From: Microthrix sp041394405 | GTDB taxonomy: Bacteria > Actinomycetota > Acidimicrobiia > Acidimicrobiales > Microtrichaceae | Reading direction: 5' to 3' | Assembly: GCA_041394405.1 (NCBI GenBank) | Contig: JAWKIF010000006.1 | Location: 1 to 64,000, forward strand | Length of the DNA: 64,000 nucleotides | Shown: positions 35,655 through 44,651 of the stretch, one piece after another | How positions within the stretch are numbered: position 1 is the first letter of the stretch | Layout of the letters: every line of letters begins with the position of its first letter | Made by a program: the position numbers and the translations under genes | Notes under the pieces: model-generated | Database searches by the model: none | Told to the model about the DNA's origin: nothing | Seen by the model: the letters and a program-made list of their open reading frames with translations, nothing else

Positions 35655-35675
35655 GGTCAGTGCATCCCTCTGACC
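35655..35675. promoter_or_regulatory. Inverted repeat before the ECF sigma gene
   Basis: GGTCAG-TGCATCCCT-CTGACC, a 6-bp inverted repeat ending 10 bp upstream of ATG 35686. It may be a regulator site or part of an autoregulated promoter. Confidence 0.35.
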
Positions 35676-35685
35676 GTGGACCGAC

Positions 35686-36180
35686 ATGGGCGACGCCGAC
35701 GGCTTCGATGAGTTCTACGCCGCCTGCCGACCGAGGCTGGTGCGCGCCCTCACGGTCGCCTGCGGCGGGGACGTGGAAGCCGCAGCCGATGCCACCGACG
35801 AGGCGTTGGTGCGGGCGCTCGAACGCTGGAAGCGAGTCCGGGCCATGCCGTCGGCCGAGGCCTGGGTGTTTGCCGTCGGCCGCAACCACCTGCGTCGACG
35901 GTTCCGGCGACGCAGCACCGAGCGACGGCTGCTGCAGGCCCACCGTGTCCTGGATGCCGAGGCATCGTCCGCCGGGGTCGCCGAGGCGATGGAGCTCTGG
36001 GCGGCCGTTGCCGAACTGCCCACGCGGGATCGCGAGGTGGTGGCGTATCGCTACGTCCTCGGTCTCACCGAGGCCGAGGTGGCCGGAGCACTCGGGGTGG
36101 CCACCGGAACGGTGTCGGCGGCGCTCAGCCGTGCCCGCACCCGGTTGCGCTCCCAGTTGGCCGAGGAGGTGGCGCGATGA
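35686..36180 (+). CDS. ECF-type RNA polymerase sigma factor
   Basis: The 164-residue product has a region 2 (FDEFYAACRPRLVRAL...AWVFAVGRNHLRRRFRR, in parts) and a region 4 helix-turn-helix (LTEAEVAGALGVATGTVSAAL) separated by a short linker. Length and layout match group IV sigma factors. Its stop overlaps the ATG of a membrane protein with an anti-sigma-like N-terminus, the usual arrangement for sigma/anti-sigma pairs. It probably controls this cluster in response to an envelope signal. Confidence 0.88.
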   Translation: MGDADGFDEFYAACRPRLVRALTVACGGDVEAAADATDEALVRALERWKRVRAMPSAEAWVFAVGRNHLRRRFRRRSTERRLLQAHRVLDAEASSAGVAEAMELWAAVAELPTRDREVVAYRYVLGLTEAEVAGALGVATGTVSAALSRARTRLRSQLAEEVAR

Positions 36181-37445
36181 GTGAGGATCCGAGGCACGGC
36201 GACGGCCCCGGCGGCGACGTGGTGGGCAGCGACGACGACGCCCTCGCCGCTCGAATCCGTGCGGCGGCCGAGCTGATCGAGCCACCCACGGGGGCACCGG
36301 TACCAGTGCTTCGCCGGCGGGCACAACGGCGGGTTCGGCGACGACGGGGCCTGGCCGCAGCGGGTTCGGTGGCGGTGGTGCTGGCTGTTGCGGCGTCTGC
36401 GACGCTCCTCGTCGGGCCCAACCATGGGCGGGTGTCGGTGGCCGAACCTGTCGCCGTTGCGGATCGGGCGTTGGGCCGATCGCCGGGCGTCGCCGGGGAG
36501 TGGACCTGGCGGGACATGGAGGCGCTGAAGTCGCGGACTGGCAAGGCGAGCGGGTACGGCATACGGGAGGGCGCCGGGGACGATCTGCTCGTCTACCTCG
36601 ACGAGTCCGGGGTCTGCCTCGATGGCGACTCGTGCCGAGCCTCCGCGGACGGCTTCGGGGCCAACGACCTGCGCCGGCGTTTCGTCGCTCGCAACGGGGG
36701 CCCGGCGGCCCCGCTCATTGGCCCCGGCGCTCCGTTTGCCGGCTGGGACGTGGCGGTGGTGCCGGGCATCACCGGAGACCTGCATTCCGGTCGTCAGTCC
36801 GGCGTCGACGTGCCGGGCGGACCGGCGGGGCAGCGTTTCGTTGGCTCCGAGAACCTGGATCTGGTGCTGGCATGGCTCGCCGAGGAGCGGCCGAACACCC
36901 AGCGGGTGGTGCTGGCCGGGTCGGGGAGCGGCGGGCTGGCGACGCTGTTGGCGACCCCGCAGGTGGAGCGTGTGGCGGGCGAGCGGCTGGTGGGCGTCAT
37001 CGCCAACGGGGGAGCGGTGCCCGGGTCCGGCCAGATAGTGCCCAGCTGCGTCGTTCGCCACTGGAGCCTGCTGTGGGGGGTGGGCTACCCGGACGATTGG
37101 GGCGACCACGTGCCGGATCCTTCCACCAAGCGCCTCGCCGACCTCTACCCGTATCTTGCCGATCGTTTCCCCAACGTGGCCTTCGCCCAGCTGAGCGGCA
37201 CGGACGACCCAACCATGCGGGCGCTGTTCCGCACCGGTACCGACCAGTGCGACCAGCAGCCCGCACCCGTGACCTCGGCCGGTTTCGGCGCCGGGGTTGC
37301 GTCGCTCGACCGCCGGCTCGCCAACCTCAAGGGGTGGGAGTTCTTCCTGGTCGACGAGACGACGTCGGCCCCATTGGCGCCGTCCGATGGAGCCGCAGCG
37401 GTCCCCGGATTCCTCAAGTGGGCCCAGACCCTGGTCGAACCATGA
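36177..37445 (+). CDS. Membrane-anchored esterase-like protein, candidate anti-sigma factor
   Basis: A 422-residue protein overlapping the sigma gene by 4 bp. Residues 1-57 are cytoplasmic and Arg-rich (RRRAQRRVRRRR), 58-80 form a membrane helix, and the rest is outside. The outer domain resembles pectinacetylesterase/Notum hydrolases: LLVYLDESGVCLDGDSC at about 137-153 and the nucleophile region LAGSGSGG (S249 or S251), with later Asp and His candidates. The classical GxSxGG is kept as GSGSGG. Position suggests an anti-sigma role through the N-terminus, with the outer esterase-like domain as sensor or as the regulated enzyme. Both parts are inference. Confidence 0.65.
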   Translation: MSEDPRHGDGPGGDVVGSDDDALAARIRAAAELIEPPTGAPVPVLRRRAQRRVRRRRGLAAAGSVAVVLAVAASATLLVGPNHGRVSVAEPVAVADRALGRSPGVAGEWTWRDMEALKSRTGKASGYGIREGAGDDLLVYLDESGVCLDGDSCRASADGFGANDLRRRFVARNGGPAAPLIGPGAPFAGWDVAVVPGITGDLHSGRQSGVDVPGGPAGQRFVGSENLDLVLAWLAEERPNTQRVVLAGSGSGGLATLLATPQVERVAGERLVGVIANGGAVPGSGQIVPSCVVRHWSLLWGVGYPDDWGDHVPDPSTKRLADLYPYLADRFPNVAFAQLSGTDDPTMRALFRTGTDQCDQQPAPVTSAGFGAGVASLDRRLANLKGWEFFLVDETTSAPLAPSDGAAAVPGFLKWAQTLVEP

Positions 37446-37538
37446 ACACCGGCGCCGCCCCCCACCGCCCCCCACCGAGCGTTGCCACTGTCTGCCCCGA
37501 ATCGAAACTGCGTGCCCCCGAGAGAAGAGGACCACTCC

Positions 37539-39104
37539 ATGAGTGCTGAACCCATCGACACTGCGACGCCGCCGGTGGCCCAGGCGAGGCCCGAGGCGGC
37601 CGGGGGCCCCACGCGGCGCAGTGTGCTGCGCAGCCTCTGGGCACCTGCACTCGTTGCGTCCGCCGCGCTTGCGGCCACCAAGCTGACCGCCTGCGACGTG
37701 GCCTCGGGGCCCTATGTGCGCACCACCCACCTGCTCCGCCGCCTGACCTTTGGTCTCACGCCTGCCGACCGAAGCAGATTCGACGCCATGGGGGAGTCGG
37801 CGTGGCTGACCGAGCAGTTGGACCCCACCGGGCCCGACGTCTCGGCCCTCGACGCGCAACTCGACGCGTTGCCGGCCCTCGCCATGACCGCCGTGGAGCT
37901 CGACGCCGCCTATCCCGCGGGCAACTACAGCACCGCATCTGGCCAGTTGCAGCTGGCGTGGATCATCCGGGCGGTGCACAGCCCCGCCCAGCTGTACGAG
38001 CGGCTAGTGGAGTTCTTCTCCGACCACTTCAACGTGCCGCTCGACGGACGCAACCTGTCGCTGCTCAAGGTGGTCGAGGACCGCGAGGCCATCCGGCCCC
38101 ATGCCCGAGGACGCTTCGCCGACCTGCTGGTTGCCTCCGCCCAGAGCCCCGCGATGCTGTTGTACCTCGACAACGCCACGTCGTTTGCGGGCAACATCAA
38201 CGAGAACTACGCCCGTGAGCTGCTGGAACTGCACACGCTGGGCGTGGACGGCGGATACTCCGAGGAGGACGTGGTGGCCACCGCCCGGCTGCTCACCGGC
38301 TGGACGATCGACCGCAACACCTTCACGTTCCAGTTCCGCCAGGCCCGCCACGACACCGGAGCGGTCACCATCTTGGGTTGGCAGCGCCCAACCGACAACG
38401 ACTACCTGGGTCACGGCGAGCAGTTCCTGACGTGGTTGGCCCGCCAGGAGGCGACGGCCCGCTTCGTGTGCACCAAGCTGGCCCGACGCTTTGTCGCCGA
38501 CGTGCCGCCCGGCGGGCTGGTGGACGCCATGGTGGCTGCGTGGCACTCGAACGACACGGCCATAGCCCCGGTCGTGGAGGCCATGGTTGGGCATCCCGCA
38601 TTCGAAGAAGCCCCGGGCACCAAGTTCAGCCGTCCGCTCGACTATCTGGCCTTCGGGCTCCGGGCCACGGGCACGACGGTGAACCCCACGATCAACCGGC
38701 AGGAGCTGGCCGCCGTCGGCCAGGCCCTCGGCGGGCTGGGCCAACTGCCGTTTCAGTGGGCGGCGCCCAACGGGTACCCCGATGTGGCCGGGGCGTGGCT
38801 CAACGGCGGTGCGCTGCTGGCCCGCTGGAACGCCATCGGCGATGCGCTGTCCAACGCCTCCCCGGTCCTGGGCGCAGACGTGGCTCCGCTGGGCGCTGGG
38901 CTGAAGGGCCGGGGGGACGCCGAGATCTACGACGCCCTGGCCATGCGGGTGTTGGGCGAACCGATCACCCCGATCGGCCGAGCCGTGCTGCGCCAGGCCA
39001 CCGGCTGGCCCGAGGAGTCGGTGCCCTCCGCCGCCGCGTTCGACGACGGCCTCCTCCCCGCGGTGCTGGCGCTGCTGACCTCCCCAGACGCCCAGTACCG
39101 CTAG
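37539..39104 (+). CDS. DUF1800 family protein
   Basis: The 521-residue product starts at ATG 37539 with AGAGG 8 nt upstream. It carries an RRSVLRSLW twin-arginine-like leader (about 27-52) and then the DUF1800 core: HLLRRLTFGLTPADR, the FFSDHFNVPL segment, NINENYARELLELHTLGVDGGY (in part NENYARELLELHTLG) and the late WLNGGALLARWN. DUF1800 proteins are almost always encoded next to DUF1501 proteins, as here, and are thought to act outside the membrane; the biochemical role is unknown. The sigma/esterase pair just upstream may belong to the same unit. The 93-bp gap holds a CCGCCCCCCA tandem pair. Confidence 0.88.
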   Translation: MSAEPIDTATPPVAQARPEAAGGPTRRSVLRSLWAPALVASAALAATKLTACDVASGPYVRTTHLLRRLTFGLTPADRSRFDAMGESAWLTEQLDPTGPDVSALDAQLDALPALAMTAVELDAAYPAGNYSTASGQLQLAWIIRAVHSPAQLYERLVEFFSDHFNVPLDGRNLSLLKVVEDREAIRPHARGRFADLLVASAQSPAMLLYLDNATSFAGNINENYARELLELHTLGVDGGYSEEDVVATARLLTGWTIDRNTFTFQFRQARHDTGAVTILGWQRPTDNDYLGHGEQFLTWLARQEATARFVCTKLARRFVADVPPGGLVDAMVAAWHSNDTAIAPVVEAMVGHPAFEEAPGTKFSRPLDYLAFGLRATGTTVNPTINRQELAAVGQALGGLGQLPFQWAAPNGYPDVAGAWLNGGALLARWNAIGDALSNASPVLGADVAPLGAGLKGRGDAEIYDALAMRVLGEPITPIGRAVLRQATGWPEESVPSAAAFDDGLLPAVLALLTSPDAQYR

Positions 39105-39170
39105 CACCGTGCCGACCTCGAACTCGCCATCCGTACTCGCCTCGTCTTCGATCGACCACCTGGAGCCATC

Positions 39171-40406
39171 ATGAGCAGCCATATCAGACGCCGCAGCTTC
39201 CTCAAGGGTGGCGCCGCCACCGGGGGCGCAATCGTGGCCGCGTCGGCGTTCGACAGCGCCGGCGTCGGCGCCGCAGCGCTCGGCCCCGGGCGGTCGATCA
39301 ACCGCAGCGCGGTCGGGCGGCGGCAGGGGTCGGGACGGTTGGTGGTGGTGTTCCTCCGAGGCGGTCAGGATCACCTGTCCACGGTGGTGCCCTACACCGA
39401 CGCCGACTACTACGACGCCCGCAGCACCATTGCCATCCCCGACGACGTGGTGCTCGACCTGGACGGCAGCTTCGGCCTGCACCCCGCCATGGGTGGCCTG
39501 CACTCGCTGTACGGCCAGGACCGGCTGGGCGTGGTGGTGGCCACGGGCAATGCGGCCGGCGACCGCAGCCACTTCCTGGCCCAGGACCTCTGCGAATACG
39601 GCGACGTTGCCGTGCCGGCGGACGGGATTGGCTGGTTGGCTCGCTATCTCAACGGTTCGGGTGCGTCCGGCGCGTCGCCGTTTCGCGCCGTGTCCATCGG
39701 CAACAACGTGGCACCCAGCCTGCGGGGCTACCCGGCGTTGGGCCTGGCGTCCATCCAGAACTTCGGGTTGGGTGGGTTGACCGGCACCACCGAACCGATG
39801 CGCTCCACCCTCGACCTCGCCTACCTCGGCAACGGCGCGGCCGAGGCCTTCGGCCGACAGGCGCTGGAGGCCGTCGATGAGGTGGCGGCGTTGTCGGCCT
39901 CAACGGATTCCGACCCGGTGGCCCGCGGGTTCGCCGACCTGGCCGTACTCCTGGAGGCCGACCTGGGGGTGGAGGTGGCCACCGTCGACATCGGGCACTG
40001 GGACACCCATGCCGCGATGGGCACCCCCTCCAGCGGTGAGATGGCCGAGCTCCTGGCCGGCCTGGACGGGTATCTGGCCGGGTTTCAGGCCGATCTGGAC
40101 GGTCGCCAGCTTGGTGATGTCACCACCGTCGTGATGACCGAGTTCGGAAGGCGGGTGGCACAGAACGGTTCCGGCGGCACCGATCATGGCTGGGGTTCGG
40201 CGGCGTTCGTCATGGGCGGGGCGGCGGCGGGCGGGGTCTTCGGCGACTGGGTGGGTCTCGCACCGGCGGACATCGGACCGCGGGGTGACGTGCCGGTGAC
40301 CACCGACCATCGCGACGTGCTCGGAGACGTTGTCAGCAGCGTGTTGGGTGCCGACCCCGGCGCCGTTTTCCCGGGCCACACCTACCAGCCCGTCGGTGTG
40401 GCCTGA
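39171..40406 (+). CDS. DUF1501 family protein, Tat-exported
   Basis: A 411-residue protein whose leader RRRSFLKGGAATGGAIVAASA is a Tat signal (quoted as RRRSFLKGG). The DUF1501 core follows: LVVVFLRGGQDHLSTVVPY, HPAMGGL, the WDTH motif in IGHWDTHAAMG and the TEFGRRV...GTDHGWG metal-site region, all typical of this alkaline-phosphatase/sulfatase-superfamily domain. It is exported folded, consistent with metal loading in the cytoplasm. It partners the DUF1800 gene 66 bp upstream. Confidence 0.9.
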   Translation: MSSHIRRRSFLKGGAATGGAIVAASAFDSAGVGAAALGPGRSINRSAVGRRQGSGRLVVVFLRGGQDHLSTVVPYTDADYYDARSTIAIPDDVVLDLDGSFGLHPAMGGLHSLYGQDRLGVVVATGNAAGDRSHFLAQDLCEYGDVAVPADGIGWLARYLNGSGASGASPFRAVSIGNNVAPSLRGYPALGLASIQNFGLGGLTGTTEPMRSTLDLAYLGNGAAEAFGRQALEAVDEVAALSASTDSDPVARGFADLAVLLEADLGVEVATVDIGHWDTHAAMGTPSSGEMAELLAGLDGYLAGFQADLDGRQLGDVTTVVMTEFGRRVAQNGSGGTDHGWGSAAFVMGGAAAGGVFGDWVGLAPADIGPRGDVPVTTDHRDVLGDVVSSVLGADPGAVFPGHTYQPVGVA

Positions 40407-40415
40407 CGTCGCCCG

Positions 40416-41024
40416 TCAGGGACTCCTCACGGCCGACGGCCGGGGGACAAACCGTCCGACCGAGGCCTCGTAGCGGGCGTAGGCCTCGCCGTGGAGCTTC
40501 CGAAGGTGTGGCTCCTCCACGTAGCGCACCTGCAGCTCGACGGCGGCCGCAAAGGCGACGACGCCCACGATGGACGCTGCGTTGGGGACCATCAGGGCCA
40601 GCCCGACCGCCGACAGCGCCATGGCACTGAAGATGGGGTTGCGGACGATCTGGAATGCCCCGTCGGTGACCAGCCCGGTGCGCTCGTCCGGGTCGACGCC
40701 GATGCGCCATTCGGAACCCATGCTGAGCTGGGCTGCGAAGGTGAGCGCAATGCCCGCCGCAGCCAGCGCGGTCCCGGCGCCCCGCACCCACACGCTGTCG
40801 GTCAAGGGCTCCACACCCGTCAGCTCCAGGATGGGTGCGACGAACGCCGCCACCAACGCCAGCACCAGGAGCCACGCGGCCAGCCACTCCACCGAGCCAA
40901 GGGCCGCCGTCAGCCCACCGGGCCGCAGGCCGCTGTCCCCCGTGGTGCGCCGCTGCACGACGGTGCGCAGCACGAAGATCACCAGGAACATGACGGCGAA
41001 CATCGCCAACGCCAGTGCGGCCAT
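40416..41024 (-). CDS. Isoprenylcysteine carboxyl methyltransferase-like membrane protein
   Basis: A 202-residue protein from ATG 41024 with GGAGGGAGT upstream. It has about five hydrophobic segments and the family signature in the C-terminal half: GLVTDGAFQIVRNPIFSAM and RYVEEPHLRKLHGEAYARY (19 residues). Such bacterial ICMT-like proteins methylate or modify membrane-associated substrates; the true substrate is usually unknown. It is convergent with the DUF1501 gene. Confidence 0.8.
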   Translation of the reverse strand: MAALALAMFAVMFLVIFVLRTVVQRRTTGDSGLRPGGLTAALGSVEWLAAWLLVLALVAAFVAPILELTGVEPLTDSVWVRGAGTALAAAGIALTFAAQLSMGSEWRIGVDPDERTGLVTDGAFQIVRNPIFSAMALSAVGLALMVPNAASIVGVVAFAAAVELQVRYVEEPHLRKLHGEAYARYEASVGRFVPRPSAVRSP

Positions 41025-41077
41025 CGTGGCACTCCCTCCAGATCGGCCGGGGGCGTCGCCCTCGGCCCCGTCGGCGG

Positions 41078-41632
41078 TTAGACGTTGCGGCCCAGGAACG
41101 CCGCCAACTTGGTGGCGTTGTTGGCGCCCTCGGGTGCCTGTTGTTCGGGGCCGAACAGCGAGCCGTCTTCGGTGCGGAAGGCGGGCTGCATCGACTGCCG
41201 CGATGCCTCCAGCACCTGAGCGGACAGCTCGGGTGCGAGGTCGTTGTCCTGTCCTGTGGCGGTCGCCAGATCCCAGGCGTGGGTGAGCGTGTCGGTCACG
41301 GCCATGCCCAGCAGCGCCGCCGCGGGCATGTCGCCGAATCCGGGGTTGACGGTGCGGTCCATGGCGCCCTCGGCGCTGAAGGCATCCTGTGCGTCTTGAG
41401 CGGCTGCGGCGAACGCCGCGTTGTAGTCCCCCTGTGACACGCCTTCGGCGTCCTCCATCTCCGAGCCCTGGACGCCGGCGGTGGCCCACTTCTGGGCGCC
41501 CACGAGGTGGTCGACCAGCTGCCCGACGTTCCAGTTGGCGCATGGGGTGGGCTGATCGAGCTGATCGGCCGAGACGTTGGCCAAGACGTTCGCCGCCACC
41601 TGCTGGGCCTGACCGAGGGTCTGCGGGTTCAT
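41078..41632 (-). CDS. TIGR03086-type DinB-like (mycothiol-related) protein
   Basis: The 184-residue product starts at ATG 41632, preceded by GAGGAG. A four-helix DinB/maleylpyruvate-isomerase-like domain is visible: LANVSADQLDQPTPCANWNVGQLVDHLVG near the start (the CxxWxVxxLxxHL core), and the DTLTHAWDLATATGQD block with the metal-ligand His. Members of this family occur in mycothiol-producing actinobacteria and are predicted metal-dependent thiol transferases. It lies divergent to the fifth RCC1-SLH gene. Confidence 0.85.
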   Translation of the reverse strand: MNPQTLGQAQQVAANVLANVSADQLDQPTPCANWNVGQLVDHLVGAQKWATAGVQGSEMEDAEGVSQGDYNAAFAAAAQDAQDAFSAEGAMDRTVNPGFGDMPAAALLGMAVTDTLTHAWDLATATGQDNDLAPELSAQVLEASRQSMQPAFRTEDGSLFGPEQQAPEGANNATKLAAFLGRNV

Positions 41633-41710
41633 GGTTGAGCTCCTCACGAGTTGTTCGGCCGACGCTCCGCCGACCCGTGTGGACCCTAACCCGCGCCGAC
41701 CGACCCGGCC

Positions 41711-41728
41711 GTTACGCGCTGGTTAACG
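41711..41728 (+). promoter_or_regulatory. RCC1-SLH upstream element, copy 5
   Basis: GTTACGCGCTGGTTAACG, identical to the four array copies although about 24 kb away, ending 21 nt before ATG 41750. A GGTGG ribosome-binding sequence follows as in the array. Confidence 0.75.
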
Positions 41729-41749
41729 CCTGTGGTGCAGGGTGGCGCC

Positions 41750-43513
41750 ATGGCACCTCTCGGGATTTCTCGTCAGATCGGAAGGCGGGCGCCTCGCCCA
41801 TCGGGCAGCGTTCGGGGGGCGATGATGGTTGCGCTGATGCTGCTCGGCGGGGTCATGTCGGTGAATCCTGCGGCGGCGGGAGCGTTGCCGAACCCGGCGC
41901 CGCTGGGTGCGGTCGGCGATATCGGGGTTGGTACCGACCACACCTGCGCCGTGATGCCAGATGGGGCGTTGAGGTGCTGGGGCCACAACCGGTCCACCAT
42001 CGCGGCAAGCGGCAAACTCGGGGACGGCACCCTCGCCGATTCGTTGGTGCCGGTCGGTGTGGTCGGCGTGTCGAATGCGGTGCGGGTCGATGGGGGTGTC
42101 TACTCCTCCTGCGCCGTGCTGGCGTCGGGCGACGCGCGCTGTTGGGGGCTGAACACCTACGGCGGCCTGGGCGACGGAACCACAAGCCCCTCCACCATGC
42201 CCGTGGCGGTCAGCGGCATCTCCGACGCGCTCGATGTCGCCGTGGGTGTCAACCACGCGTGTGCCCTGATCGACGATGGCACGGTGCAGTGCTGGGGCCG
42301 GAACTCCACGGGTCAGTTGGGCAACAACTCCACCGTTGACTCGTCGGTTCCGGTGATGGTCACCGGCATCAGCGACGCAAAGGCAATCACCGCGTTCTTC
42401 AACTCCAACTGTGCGTTGCTGTCCGATGAGACGGTGAAGTGCTGGGGACAGAACAACCACGGCCAATTGGGAAACGGCACCACGGCGAACGCACTAATGC
42501 CGACGCCTGTGGCCGGCCTCACTGGCGCCGGAGGGCTTGCCAGCGGCCAGTACTTCGCCTGCGCCGTCTCCGCCACGGGAGTGTGGTGCTGGGGAGAGAA
42601 CGATCGGGGTCAACTCGGCGACGGCACCACCACCGATTCGTCGGTCCCTGTTGCGGTGAGTGCCCTGGGAGCGACCGCGGAGTTGGCGCTGGGCGAGAAA
42701 CACGCCTGCGCACGACTGGCGGGCGGCACCATCAAGTGCTGGGGCGACAACCGCAGGGGCCAGCTTGGAGACGGCACGACCACGGACTCGCCTGTGCCGG
42801 TTGCTGTGGTCGGCCTTTCCGGGGTGAAGGCTCTCGCCGCGGGTGGGGAGAGCACCTGTGCCCAGGGCACCGCGTTGTCGTGCTGGGGCCTGAACTCCTA
42901 CGGCCAGCTTGGCAGCGGCACGAGGATCAGTTCGTCCAGCCCGGTGGAGGTGGTCGCCGGGTTGTGTGAGGCGTCGCCGGATCCTGGGTTTGGTGATGTG
43001 TCGGCGTCTTCGTACTACGCGGACGCGGTTGCGTGGTTGGCGGCGATGGGGATCTCGACGGGTACGGCGCCGGGCGTGTACTCGCCGAATGCGGTGGTCA
43101 GCCGGAAGGACATGGCGGTGTTCATCTGGCGTGCGTTCGACTCGCCGGCCCCGCAGGGTGCCAACCCGTTCGGCGACGTTCCGGCCGGCCAGTACTACAC
43201 CGACGCGATCGCGTGGCTGGCCGAGCAGGGCATTTCGACGGGTACGTCGCCAGGGATGTTCTCTCCGGATGCTCCGGTTGTCCGGCGTGACATGGCGGTG
43301 TTTCTGCATCGGGCCACCGGCAGCCTCGGGGCGCCGCTGCATTCGTTCGGCGATGTTGCGTCGGGCGTCTACTACGAGGCTGCGGTGTCCTGGTTGGCCG
43401 ACGTCGGGATCTCAAAGGGAACGTCCCCCGGTGTGTACTCACCCAACGCGCAGGTCACCCGCAAGGACATGGCCGTGTTCCTCAACCGGCGGGGCTGCGG
43501 CGCCCCGGCCTAA
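41750..43513 (+). CDS. Secreted RCC1 propeller with three SLH repeats, copy 5 (dispersed)
   Basis: A 587-residue paralog with a distinct leader (MAPLGISRQIGRRAPRPSG, then a hydrophobic stretch ending AAAGA), seven CWG blades and three SLH repeats ending NRRGCGAPA. Its SLH part is clearly more diverged than those within the array (FGDVSASSYYADAV, FGDVPAGQYYTDAI, FGDVASGVYYEAAV), so it has escaped the homogenisation seen there. The blade-1 loop reads HNRSTIAASG. ATG 41750 is chosen by the conserved spacing to the upstream element; GTG 41732 is less likely. Confidence 0.85.
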   Translation: MAPLGISRQIGRRAPRPSGSVRGAMMVALMLLGGVMSVNPAAAGALPNPAPLGAVGDIGVGTDHTCAVMPDGALRCWGHNRSTIAASGKLGDGTLADSLVPVGVVGVSNAVRVDGGVYSSCAVLASGDARCWGLNTYGGLGDGTTSPSTMPVAVSGISDALDVAVGVNHACALIDDGTVQCWGRNSTGQLGNNSTVDSSVPVMVTGISDAKAITAFFNSNCALLSDETVKCWGQNNHGQLGNGTTANALMPTPVAGLTGAGGLASGQYFACAVSATGVWCWGENDRGQLGDGTTTDSSVPVAVSALGATAELALGEKHACARLAGGTIKCWGDNRRGQLGDGTTTDSPVPVAVVGLSGVKALAAGGESTCAQGTALSCWGLNSYGQLGSGTRISSSSPVEVVAGLCEASPDPGFGDVSASSYYADAVAWLAAMGISTGTAPGVYSPNAVVSRKDMAVFIWRAFDSPAPQGANPFGDVPAGQYYTDAIAWLAEQGISTGTSPGMFSPDAPVVRRDMAVFLHRATGSLGAPLHSFGDVASGVYYEAAVSWLADVGISKGTSPGVYSPNAQVTRKDMAVFLNRRGCGAPA

Positions 43514-43588
43514 CGGCCGATCTCCCGGAACTGGGAGTGGTGCGTCGATCACGCCCGTTCACGGCCGCCGGGAGGCACACTGGTCGCT

Positions 43589-44198
43589 ATGGGCCGGCCA
43601 CATGACATAAGGCTTTCGTTCAACGAGGCTGCCGACACCTACGACCAGGTGCGGCCGTCGTACCCCCGGGCCCTGTTTGACCAGCTGTTCGAGTTGCTGC
43701 CGCCACATCCCGAGATCGTCGAGGTCGGACCCGGTACGGGCCAGGCGACCCGGGATCTCCTGGCTCGAGGAGCCTCTGTCCACGCCGTCGAGATCGGGCC
43801 GGCCATGGCCGCCAAGCTCCGAGGGAACCACGAATCGGAGCGCCTCCAGGTCACCGTCGGCGACTTCGAGGTCCTCAACCTCGAACCGGTTGGCGCCGAC
43901 GCCGTGTTCTCGGCGTCCGCCTACCACTGGGTCTCCCAAGGTGCCCAGGCCAATGCGACGCGTCTTGGAGGCTGATCACCGGTTCGGCATCGTCGCGGTC
44001 CACCGCTACGACTGGAACCAGACCTACAGCGCCGCCGACTACCGAAGGCTGATGTTGTCCTATTCGGGGACGCAGATGATGGACGAGCCAGAGAAGTCAG
44101 GCCTCGTGAACGGCATAGCGTCCTTCATCCGAAGCGATTTCGGCGGCGCCATCACCAGGCCGCTCGTCGTCACCCTCACCACCGCATCGCTCAGGTGA
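43589..44198 (+). pseudogene. SAM-dependent methyltransferase with internal deletion and frameshift
   Basis: From ATG 43589 a class I methyltransferase begins normally (FNEAADTYDQVRPSYPRALF, SAM motif EVGPGTGQATRDLL, SASAYHWVS) but stops at 43975. The C-terminal part is present in another frame (VLEADHRFGIVAVHRYDWN through AADYRRLMLSYSGTQMMDE to the stop at 44198). The segment between, normally some 50 residues after the YHWV motif, is missing. The intact N-terminus could give a 128-residue product, but it lacks part of the fold, so I regard it as a pseudogene. Confidence 0.75.
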
Positions 44199-44276
44199 CC
44201 GCCACACGCGAGGAGAAGCCCCCAAGCTTCGAGGCTTCCTCCCCGACCTGGCCAATCGCCGGTTCGGCCGCCGCCG

Positions 44277-44585
44277 TTACGAGCATTCGGTTCCGCTGAG
44301 CGCAGCGATGACGTCGAGCGCGGCCGGGTTCTCCGAGGTGATCTCAAGAACCACAACGTCCCCGTCGAGCGTGGTGGTGATCTTCAGGAAGGCGCAGCAG
44401 GTGGTCTCGCGCGCGACAAGGTCAGCGATCCACGAAGCATGCTCGGCGGCGAAGGTCATTCGGGCCCCGGTCGCCAGCGGCACCGAGTGGATGGCGAGCC
44501 GCTGCAGGTCGACCCATTCCAGTGCCTGCGCCTCGGCATCTCGACGACCCAACGTGCAGACAACGGGTACCGGTGTTGAGGTCAT
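44277..44585 (-). CDS. Small protein with conserved CC motif, unknown function
   Basis: A 102-residue protein from ATG 44585. It contains a beta strand rich in hydrophobic residues after ETTCCAF, a paired-cysteine motif seen in a group of small actinobacterial proteins of unknown role. The layout (VVCTLGRRDAEAQALEWVDL ... LVARETTCCAFLKITTTL) suggests a compact alpha/beta domain. The CC pair could bind metal or be redox active; this is speculation. Neighbours are a broken methyltransferase and an ankyrin protein. Confidence 0.6.
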   Translation of the reverse strand: MTSTPVPVVCTLGRRDAEAQALEWVDLQRLAIHSVPLATGARMTFAAEHASWIADLVARETTCCAFLKITTTLDGDVVVLEITSENPAALDVIAALSGTECS

Positions 44586-44651
44586 GCGTCGCAGCGTAGG
44601 ACCTCAAGCCAACTCGAGGGCAAGCGGTTCTTCGCCCAGCTGGGGGCGGCG

